This document shows positions 56,068-64,000 of a DNA stretch of 64,000 nucleotides, piece after piece. The DNA comes from Planctomycetota bacterium (GTDB lineage Bacteria > Planctomycetota > UBA8108 > UBA1146), in contig JABHOG010000034.1 of the NCBI GenBank assembly GCA_018694835.1, positions 37,945 through 101,944 on the forward strand, in the 5' to 3' direction. Made by a program: the position numbers and the translations under genes. The notes under the pieces were generated by a model. It was not told the origin of the DNA. It did not search any database and saw only the letters and a list, made by a program, of their open reading frames with translations. Position 1 is the first letter of the stretch; each line of letters starts with the position of its first letter.

Positions 56068-56667
56068 TCACTCCTCGACCAGGGCTGAGACCCTTATCCA
56101 GTCGGCCAGATCGTCCACATCCTCGAGAACCAAGGGGTTCTCCGTCACGACATGATCGATCATCAGATCCGGAAGCGCTAACAAAGCCCTCAGGTGCTGC
56201 GGGCCATCGGCTTGCAGTAGAGCCTCGATCTTATCCATGGTCACGATCACAGGGTGACCACGACGCATCGAATGAGAGATGATCCAGGCATCGAAACGGG
56301 AATGCCTTTGACGGGCGGCCCTGGTCAGTTTTTCGACATCCGATTGCCTGATTCCGATGACATCTACCGGATGAATCAGCATTGCATCCCACTGCCCCGC
56401 CACAGCGACTGCCGTCCTGATACTGCTGACCGGTCCATCGCTGGGATCATGATTGATCACCAGTGGAACTCCAATCCGATCCGCCTCTTCCTGCACTGCC
56501 ACGCAATGGGTACCCCCACCCACCACCATCACTTCATCACACCCACCAGCGCGTAAAGTCTGATGTAAACGATCGAGAATCGAACGTCCGTGAATATTGA
56601 GCAAAGCCTTGGGTGAACCGAGACGACTCGACTCTCCTGCTGCGATGATGACGCCTCGAATTTTCAT
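56068..56667 (-). CDS. MobA-like nucleotidyltransferase
   Basis: A 199-residue protein of the GT-A nucleotidyltransferase fold. The N-terminal IIAAGESSRLGSPKALLNIHG is the NTP-binding signature, IHPVDVIGIRQSDVEKL matches the metal-binding Asp region, and RRGHPVIV resembles the GHP segment seen in MobA/MocA-type proteins acting on molybdenum cofactor or related substrates. The exact substrate cannot be told. Its ATG overlaps the stop of the JAB-DinG gene (ATGA). Confidence 0.8.
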   Translation of the reverse strand: MKIRGVIIAAGESSRLGSPKALLNIHGRSILDRLHQTLRAGGCDEVMVVGGGTHCVAVQEEADRIGVPLVINHDPSDGPVSSIRTAVAVAGQWDAMLIHPVDVIGIRQSDVEKLTRAARQRHSRFDAWIISHSMRRGHPVIVTMDKIEALLQADGPQHLRALLALPDLMIDHVVTENPLVLEDVDDLADWIRVSALVEE

Positions 56668-59225
56668 CCGGTGCGCTCCTCTACATCCGATTCTGAAAAG
56701 AAAGCTTCCAGTCCTGTACGGACTTCATCCCACGTGCCAGTGATGCGACGGCAATCAGGCAAACTTGAGAGGAACCGTTTCCCGTAGGGCTTGTTGACGA
56801 TTCGTGCATCTCCGATGACCACGACACCCCGATCATCGAGAGTTCGGATCAAACGTCCGAATCCTTGACGCAAGCCCAACACCGCCCGGGGCAATGCGAG
56901 GTGAGCAAATGGACTCTTCCCTCTCGCTTCCAGTTCCTCCGCCCTACCTTGCTCGAGCGGGTGATTGGGAATTCTAAAGGGCAACCTGGCGATGATCACA
57001 CAAGACAATGCCGCTCCAGGAACATCGATTCCTTCCCAGTACGACTGATTACCGAAAAGCACTGCATGACCGGAGTCGACGAATCGTCTCAGCAATTCGC
57101 TCCGGGGGGCTTCACCCTGTACCAGAAGCGGCATGCCAAGCGCCTGCAAACCAGAACGAACCATCTCTGCTGTTCGCCGAAGCGCCTGATGTGATGTGAA
57201 CAGGACGAAGGTTCGGCCGTCTGCCGCACGAGCGGTGTCGAGCACCATCTCTGCAATCTTCTGGTCATATCCAGTACGACCCGGGTCCGGAATGTCACCT
57301 GGCAATCCAAGCAAGACCTGACGCTTCCAGTCGAATGGAGATGAGAAGTCCTCACGCTTTATCCGCTCACGTTCGACATGATCCCAACCGAGCCTGTCAC
57401 TGAGAAAGTTCCACGACTCCCCGACTCTCAACGTGGCGCTGGTCTGAATCACTGTAGAAACCGGCCCGTATAGGTGCTCAGCGAGGAGTTCATCGACGCG
57501 TAAAGGAGCAGCACGAAGAACCAGTTGCTTGGCAGGTTTCGATGCCATCTCGATCCATGGCTGGATTCCACCTGCGGCTCCCAGAATGAAATCGATCGAT
57601 GAGATCTGCTCGACCACCGAGCGAAGTGCCGAACGCATCTCTACCAGACCTGCCTGGAATTCTACTTCCGGTTCGAAGGTCTCCTCTTCAAGAACCTCGA
57701 AGCAATTTTGCAACTCACCTCTCAACCCATCGAGGCTCTCCCTCACGTCCGCCAGTGGAGGAGAAACCACGGTCATCGGAAGCAGACCTTCACGGTCCCC
57801 GATTCGCGCCATGAAAGATCCGTTATTCTGCGCAGAGTCTGCCACCAGGTGGGATTCAGAGAGGACCCTGACTTCCAGTCGATCGAGTGCCGCCTCGATC
57901 TCTTTCCGGGCAACGCGCACTCGCGGAAGCACCGTCATCGACAGCAACTCGTGGGCGTGCCCCTGGTGGTGGCGCGCGAGGTGACTGCGTAACCACGGAA
58001 GGCGACCACTCTCCTTGCGGCTCCTCTTGCCGCGGCTGGCCACCAATCGGCCCAGCACTTGAAGAACTCCTCGGCGGGATATTTCTGCTCCCAGGTGGTG
58101 ACAGGCGACCTCTTCCAGGTGATGACCTTCATCAAAAATGACCTTCTGATAGCCAGGGAGCACCAGGTCACTATCGAAGTCACCGGTTGATCTCCGCAGT
58201 TTGAGATCGGCAAAGAGCAAGTGGTGATTGACCACCACAATATGTGCACCGAATGACTTTCGCCTTGCCTCGTAATAGAAGCACTCACGGTAATGCGGGC
58301 ATCTCGCCTTCAAGGATTGATCGGAAGTGGACTGGAAATCGGACCAGATCTCAGCAGGAACCTCACCTAGCATCTCCTGGCGAGTGCCATGCTTTGCCTC
58401 CCCGAGACGGTCGACCACATCCGCTACCCAGCTCGCTCGCTCTTCATCATCGGAGAAGATCTCGGGTTCCGTCGACACCTGCTTGGTCTTTCTCCGGCAA
58501 GCATAATTGCCACGCCCCTGGATCAAGGCGAATCGGAAATCGATTCCCAGCACTCTTTGAAGAGCGGGCAGATCCTTGTGAACCAGTTGTTCGCCAAGCG
58601 GAATCGTTGCAGTGGAAATCACTACTCTGCTGCGATTTTTGACCGCCCAGAGAATCGCAGGTACCAGATATGCATAGGACTTCCCGACCCCGGTTCCCGC
58701 TTCCAGAGCGGCGATGTCACCTTGATTGAGAGCCCTCGACACAGACTTCGCCATCTCCACCTGCCCTGGGCGTTGCTCATATCCGGGGAAGGATGTGGAA
58801 AAGACTCCTCCGTCAGCAAAGATCTGTTCGATCTCGACGGGATCCACTAGCACTTCCTCACGCTCGGGAAACGGTTCGACGACTCGATTCATCTTGCTGG
58901 CATCATTATTGACGATGAAGAATCCGAGGCGTCGGCCACCTGCATCCGAGGCGATCGAGAGGTCGGCTGAACTGGGAGTGAGATCTCCTCCCGGATGGTT
59001 GTGGATCAGCACCTGAAATCCCTCCTCCGCTCGAGAAAGGAAGACAGGCACCTCTGAAGAGCGGCCTCGTGCGACCACTTCAACTTGATGGAGTTGGCCC
59101 TGGTCATCGACTCGACCGAGGAAGAAGACCTCATTCTGGCCAGCGTCAGCGATCTCGGAAGCGATCTGCTGTCGAATAGCAGGAGTCATCCACGATGCAG
59201 TGTCGATTCCTTCGGTACGGCCCAA
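56664..59225 (-). CDS. DinG-like XPD-family helicase fused to an N-terminal JAB/MPN domain
   Basis: An 853-residue protein. Residues about 28-110 have the JAMM metal-site pattern (NEVFFLG, then IHNHPGGDLTPSSADLSIAS), as in JAB/MPN or RadC-like domains. From about residue 148 a superfamily 2 helicase of the DinG/XPD group follows: EAGTGVGKSYAYLVPAILW (Walker A), the DEAH box IFDEGHHLEEVACHH, VIQTSATLRVG and RQGFGRLIRTLDDRGVV (motif VI). Cysteines in NYACRRK and CPHYRECFYYE fit an iron-sulfur cluster. DinG unwinds R-loops and branched DNA. Translation starts at TTG 59225 behind AGAGGA; ATG 59189 is the alternative and keeps both domains. Confidence 0.88.
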   Translation of the reverse strand: MGRTEGIDTASWMTPAIRQQIASEIADAGQNEVFFLGRVDDQGQLHQVEVVARGRSSEVPVFLSRAEEGFQVLIHNHPGGDLTPSSADLSIASDAGGRRLGFFIVNNDASKMNRVVEPFPEREEVLVDPVEIEQIFADGGVFSTSFPGYEQRPGQVEMAKSVSRALNQGDIAALEAGTGVGKSYAYLVPAILWAVKNRSRVVISTATIPLGEQLVHKDLPALQRVLGIDFRFALIQGRGNYACRRKTKQVSTEPEIFSDDEERASWVADVVDRLGEAKHGTRQEMLGEVPAEIWSDFQSTSDQSLKARCPHYRECFYYEARRKSFGAHIVVVNHHLLFADLKLRRSTGDFDSDLVLPGYQKVIFDEGHHLEEVACHHLGAEISRRGVLQVLGRLVASRGKRSRKESGRLPWLRSHLARHHQGHAHELLSMTVLPRVRVARKEIEAALDRLEVRVLSESHLVADSAQNNGSFMARIGDREGLLPMTVVSPPLADVRESLDGLRGELQNCFEVLEEETFEPEVEFQAGLVEMRSALRSVVEQISSIDFILGAAGGIQPWIEMASKPAKQLVLRAAPLRVDELLAEHLYGPVSTVIQTSATLRVGESWNFLSDRLGWDHVERERIKREDFSSPFDWKRQVLLGLPGDIPDPGRTGYDQKIAEMVLDTARAADGRTFVLFTSHQALRRTAEMVRSGLQALGMPLLVQGEAPRSELLRRFVDSGHAVLFGNQSYWEGIDVPGAALSCVIIARLPFRIPNHPLEQGRAEELEARGKSPFAHLALPRAVLGLRQGFGRLIRTLDDRGVVVIGDARIVNKPYGKRFLSSLPDCRRITGTWDEVRTGLEAFFSESDVEERTG

Positions 59226-59306
59226 AATTGTTTCCTCTCCGGGTAGACGGAATCATCGACCCAGATCAGCCACTCGGCAAGCCCACCGACGCAGTACCGA
59301 TGAGAA

Positions 59307-59345
59307 AACTCCCCGCCAGGAACCATGGGTTCCTGGCGGGGAGTT
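59307..59345 (-). terminator. Hairpin after the dockerin-type protein gene
   Basis: AACTCCCCGCCAGGAACC pairs with GGTTCCTGGCGGGGAGTT around a three-base loop: a perfect 18-bp stem. It lies about 40 bases past the stop of the gene at 59383-61143 and before the next gene start on the same strand. Confidence 0.75.
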
Positions 59346-59382
59346 GTGAGCCACTGAAAGCATCGACAGGTTCGCTACAGGA

Positions 59383-61143
59383 TTAGCAGCCACCCGTCGG
59401 AGATGCACATTCGAGCGCATCGGTATCGGTCGGATCTATGCCACAAGTGTCTCCTGGCGCTGCAGGAGCGGCTCCCCCCGAGAAGAGGAATCCGAGCAAG
59501 TAAACCGCATCCCCGATGTTGATTCCACCATCGTCATTGGTATCGGCCGCATCGTCACACACCGGAGCGGCGCCTCCCGAGAAGAGGAATCCAAGCTCGT
59601 AGACAGCATCACCGATGTTGGTTGCCCCATCTCCGTTGACATCTCCACGACGGAACTGAATCCCTCCGACATTACAAGCAGGATCGCTGAAGCAGTCGGG
59701 GTCATTGCAGTCTGCCAGAGTATCGCCATCGTCATCGACTCCATTGCTACAGTCCTCACTCGGCCCCGTGCCCGGAGCTGCACCGGTGTGGTAGAGACCG
59801 CAGGAGATGCCGCCGAACTCGAAGACCGCAGAGTAGGACTCGTTGACTCCGTTATTGTCGGCATCGATATCGGGGAAGATATTGAAGGTGTTGAGCAGAT
59901 CCACCAGCGTCCCTGCGAAGGGCGCGGGAGCGGGCTGGGTGACGAGGAAGGACTCCGTCAGGAACGCACTCGTTGGAGTACTCTGGAACTCATAGACCCC
60001 GGTGAGTGTGCTGGGGAAGAAGTCTGCTTCGACGGTCAGTCCGTTGAGTGGGATTCCCGACACGTAAATGGTTCCCGGACCAGCGACCAGGTGACCCGCG
60101 GTCAGTGATCCGCCAGGGAAACTTGAAATCGGCTCTCCTGTAACCTGGTCATAATCGAGCGGATCGATCACGAAGTCATTGAACCCGTTACCGTTATCGG
60201 TGAAATCGCCGTCCAGGTCGAAGCCGCCAAAGGCGTTGAGAGTGATGTCTCCATCGTCCTGATAGGTGGGATCGTCGAGATCCGCAACCTCGAGGAGGAA
60301 CGGGAAGTTATCGAGATTAGAAGCCAGTAGATCGTTGAGTCCCGCCGCGATGGTCGGGTTGGAACCGAGGATTCCGCCGGTCACCACCTGTGAGGTCGCC
60401 ACAAAACCATCCGCTCTCGGATGGTAGGAGTAGTAGAGCTCGCAGGAGATTCCACCGAACTCGAAAACCGCTGAGTAGGACTCGTTGACCCCGTCACTGT
60501 CGGCATCGGTGTCGGGAAAGATGTTGAAGGTATTGAGCAGATCCACCAGCGTGCCGGCAAAGGGTGCAGGAGCCGGCTGGGTGGCGAGGAAGTCCTGGGT
60601 CAAGAAAGCATCCGTTGGAGTACTCTGGAACTCGTAGACTCCTGTCAGGGTGCCCGGAGTGAAGTCCGCCTCTACGGTCAATCCGTTGAGCGGGATTCCC
60701 CCGACAATGATGGTTCCAGGCCCAGCGACCATGTGTCCATCGACGATGGTTCCATCAGGGAAACTAGAAACGGGTATCCCGGTGTTCTCATTGAAAGAAG
60801 TCGGATCAATCGCGAAGGCGTTGAATCCGGAACCGTTATTGGAAGAGTCTCCATCTACATCAAAACCACCGAATGCGTTGAGGGTGATGTTCCCGTCATT
60901 GGTGTAGGTCGGGTCATCCAGATCTGCCACTTCCAGAAGGAAAGGCGCGCTCAATAGACGCTCAGCCAGTAACTCGTTCAAACCCGCTGCGATGGTCGGG
61001 TTGGAACCCAGAATTCCTCCAGTCACCACCTCGGAGGTGGCGACAAAGCCAGGCCTGGAATTCTGCGCCTGAGTTTCAACACAGATCAGAAAGGTAAGAA
61101 TGACTGCAATGGTGGTAAAAATGCTAGATGGGCGCCGACTCAT
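59383..61143 (-). CDS. Secreted protein with internal duplication and dockerin-type C-terminus
   Basis: A 586-residue protein with a signal peptide (TTIAVILTFLICVETQA). Two copies of a domain of about 220 residues follow (starting GFVATSEVVTGGILGSNPT and GFVATSQVVTGGILGSNPT); they share FLLEVADLDDPTY, ITLNAFGGFD, VAGPGTI, GGIPLNGLTVEADF-like and SYSAVFEFGGISC. After a calcium-binding stretch (CSNGVDDDGDTLADCNDPDC) the C-terminus has a pair of dockerin-like units, RRGDVNGDGATNIGDAVYE and NDDGGINIGDAVYLLGFLFS. The duplicated domain is unknown to me. This dockerin form is common in secreted proteins of Planctomycetota and may act in sorting or cell attachment rather than cellulosome assembly. 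Confidence 0.85.
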   Translation of the reverse strand: MSRRPSSIFTTIAVILTFLICVETQAQNSRPGFVATSEVVTGGILGSNPTIAAGLNELLAERLLSAPFLLEVADLDDPTYTNDGNITLNAFGGFDVDGDSSNNGSGFNAFAIDPTSFNENTGIPVSSFPDGTIVDGHMVAGPGTIIVGGIPLNGLTVEADFTPGTLTGVYEFQSTPTDAFLTQDFLATQPAPAPFAGTLVDLLNTFNIFPDTDADSDGVNESYSAVFEFGGISCELYYSYHPRADGFVATSQVVTGGILGSNPTIAAGLNDLLASNLDNFPFLLEVADLDDPTYQDDGDITLNAFGGFDLDGDFTDNGNGFNDFVIDPLDYDQVTGEPISSFPGGSLTAGHLVAGPGTIYVSGIPLNGLTVEADFFPSTLTGVYEFQSTPTSAFLTESFLVTQPAPAPFAGTLVDLLNTFNIFPDIDADNNGVNESYSAVFEFGGISCGLYHTGAAPGTGPSEDCSNGVDDDGDTLADCNDPDCFSDPACNVGGIQFRRGDVNGDGATNIGDAVYELGFLFSGGAAPVCDDAADTNDDGGINIGDAVYLLGFLFSGGAAPAAPGDTCGIDPTDTDALECASPTGGC

Positions 61144-61263
61144 GAAACCTCCTCATAATTTGGTTCAAAATAGATCACTCTGAATTTCAGTATCTCTTCA
61201 ATCTTCCCGTATGAGGTCGAGTACCGATAGTCCCAATTCGCACTTCTAGACAGTTATCTGGCC

Positions 61264-61300
61264 AAAAAAAGTGGCGGCCCCGTCACCGGGATACCGCCAC
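61264..61300 (-). terminator. Rho-independent terminator of the atp operon
   Basis: On the minus strand GTGGCGG and CCGCCAC form the base of a stem, with the inner sequence also partly complementary (CCCGGTGACGGGG), followed at once by seven T. It lies 26 bases after the atpC stop. Confidence 0.88.
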
Positions 61301-61326
61301 AAGTCTTATTGCTAAAGGACTTTAGG

Positions 61327-61593
61327 TCAAGACTGCTCGCGCAACCCCTCGGCCACCACCGAAACATGATTGGCCAGAACCTCGAGGAATCCCCCCGAAA
61401 CGCTCCAGTTCCGATCCGCCGAGTTCTCAAGGGTGACTCTCAGAGGACCCTCTCCCAGTGCAGTGATCAACGGAGCGTGCCCCGGCAAGATCCCGAGACG
61501 GCCATCGAGAGCGTGAGCCTCGACGAAGGAAACCTCGCCATCGAAAACCTCGCCGTCGGGCGAAAGCACTGTGCAGCGTAGAGTGCCGGCCAT
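61327..61593 (-). CDS. atpC: ATP synthase epsilon subunit, short form
   Basis: An 88-residue protein covering only the N-terminal beta-sandwich of epsilon (VLSPDGEVFDGEVSFVEAHALDGRLGILPGHAPLI and SGGFLEVLANHVSVVAE, seen in pieces). The C-terminal helical hairpin of about 45 residues, which can inhibit ATP hydrolysis, is absent. The stop is followed by a proper terminator, so this looks like a natural short form. It follows atpD by four bases. Confidence 0.93.
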   Translation of the reverse strand: MAGTLRCTVLSPDGEVFDGEVSFVEAHALDGRLGILPGHAPLITALGEGPLRVTLENSADRNWSVSGGFLEVLANHVSVVAEGLREQS

Positions 61594-61597
61594 CGGC

Positions 61598-63055
<1,458 letters not shown>

Positions 63056-63094
63056 TCATCCGACGGCATCTGCTCGCCGGAATATCCAGTTAGA

Positions 63095-63979
63095 TCAGTT
63101 CAACACCTCGGCGCCACCGATCACTTCCAGGATCTCCTGGGTGATGGCTGCCTGACGCGTACGGTTGTAGAGCTGAGTGTATTTCGTCGCCATTTCCTCG
63201 GCATTGTCGGTCGCATTCTTCATCGCCATCCGACGAGCAATCTGCTCGCTGGCCGCGGCTTCCACCAACGCCTGGAAAAATTGCATTTTCAATGAGAGCG
63301 GCAACAGCCGCCCCAGAATCAATTCCGGACTCGGCTCGAGGATAAACTCCCCGCCGCCGCCCTTTGCACTGCTATCGTCACCCGAATCCTCAACCGTGAT
63401 TGGCAGCAGGGTACGCACCACCGGCGCCTGACGAGCCGCATTGATGTAGTGCGTGAACACGACTGACACTCCATCAATCTCACCCTGTTCAAAACTCGTC
63501 ATCACCGGTTCCAGGACCGCTTCAGCCTCCTCGAAGGTGGGACGATCCTCGAAGTGAATCATCGACTCGACCGTGTCGCGACCCAGGTACTTGAAGCGGC
63601 TGATCCCCTTCTTTCCCAGCATGTAGACATCGACGGCAATCCCATTTGCCGCCTGAGTGTCGATGAACTGCTCGGCTAACTTCAGGGCATTGGTGTTGTA
63701 ACCACCGCAAAGACCACGATTGGCCGTAACGATGAACAGCGCCTCCCGGGTCGGCTTGTCGACCTCTCTGAGCAGCGGAAAACTACCTGAAAGGCCATCT
63801 CCACTGCCACCGAGATCTCGCAGAATCTCTGCCAGTTTATCTCCGTAGGGCTGGGTCGCTTCGATCCTTCTCTGACACACCACGGCCTTGGCGGTGGAGA
63901 TCATCTCCATCGTCCGCGTGATCTTCTTGGTGTTATTCACCGATCGGATCTTATTTTTCAGCTCTCTCGAGGTGGCCAC
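63095..63979 (-). CDS. atpG: ATP synthase gamma subunit
   Basis: A 294-residue central stalk subunit. The N-terminal SRELKNKIRSVNNTKKITRTMEMI and the C-terminal RMAMKNATDNAEEMATKYTQLYNRTRQAAITQEI are the family-defining coiled-coil ends, seen here in pieces. The start is GTG 63979 with AGGAG upstream. The rest of the operon (atpA and others) would lie to the right of the window. Confidence 0.97.
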   Translation of the reverse strand: MATSRELKNKIRSVNNTKKITRTMEMISTAKAVVCQRRIEATQPYGDKLAEILRDLGGSGDGLSGSFPLLREVDKPTREALFIVTANRGLCGGYNTNALKLAEQFIDTQAANGIAVDVYMLGKKGISRFKYLGRDTVESMIHFEDRPTFEEAEAVLEPVMTSFEQGEIDGVSVVFTHYINAARQAPVVRTLLPITVEDSGDDSSAKGGGGEFILEPSPELILGRLLPLSLKMQFFQALVEAAASEQIARRMAMKNATDNAEEMATKYTQLYNRTRQAAITQEILEVIGGAEVLN

Positions 63980-64000
63980 GCTATCTCCTCGCCTCGCTAG

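Noticed and set aside
59383..61143. Mobile element suggested by the long internal DNA duplication
   Set aside because: The duplication is in frame within one gene, with no transposase, terminal inverted repeats or target duplications.

Overview
The window looks like chromosomal DNA of a flagellated, diderm-type environmental bacterium. The best inference is Planctomycetota or a close relative. It rests on a secreted protein ending in dockerin-type GDVNGDG...NIGDAVYLLGFLFSGG repeats, an FG-GAP repeat protein, a Ser/Thr kinase with a non-catalytic tail, several large secreted peptidases and a short archaeal/eukaryote-type prolyl-tRNA synthetase. No marker here fixes the phylum. Genes are densely packed, many neighbours overlap by 1-4 bases, GTG and TTG starts are common, and no insertion sequence, prophage or CRISPR array was seen.

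Layout. 1-14.2 kb: partial FG-GAP surface protein; UbiD-family decarboxylase with a small HypA-like protein and an M20 amidohydrolase; proS coupled to an M61 peptidase; a PilZ protein; an M48 membrane protease; two paralogous von Willebrand A proteins on either side of a PfkB kinase. 14.4-21.6 kb: mog; a four-gene bacillithiol operon (SAM methyltransferase, bshC, bshB1, bshA); priA. 21.6-26.1 kb: an HU gene with a structured, terminator-containing leader region, then a DUF3108 gene, selA, selD with an in-frame UGA at codon 17, and tRNA-Sec.

26.1-41.7 kb: a glycosyltransferase-39-like membrane protein and then a 13-gene flagellar export/basal-body operon on the minus strand, in the order fliF-fliH-fliI-fliJ-fliO-fliP-fliQ-fliR-flhB-flhA-flhF-flhG-fliA. 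Two of its proteins are unusual: FlhB stops before the self-cleaving cytoplasmic domain, and FliF carries a FliG-N-like domain at its C-terminus while no separate fliG is present. 42.3-64 kb: CNNM/CorC-type transporter, tRNA-Ser, a coiled-coil membrane protein, metH, a phospholipid operon (CDP-alcohol phosphatidyltransferase, cdsA, plsC-like), an M1-M28-PDZ fusion peptidase, a Ser/Thr kinase, a MobA-like nucleotidyltransferase with a JAB-DinG helicase fusion, the dockerin-type protein, and the distal atp operon (gamma, beta, epsilon).

Functional themes: low-molecular-weight thiol synthesis, possibly ending in N-methyl-bacillithiol; selenoprotein synthesis; flagellar assembly and its regulation (FliA, FlhF, FlhG); B12-dependent methionine synthesis; phospholipid synthesis; ATP synthesis. 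Short 12-16 bp tandem repeats recur in the intergenic gaps. Coordinates and starts are hand-read from the sequence; family names come from motif recognition, with no database search.
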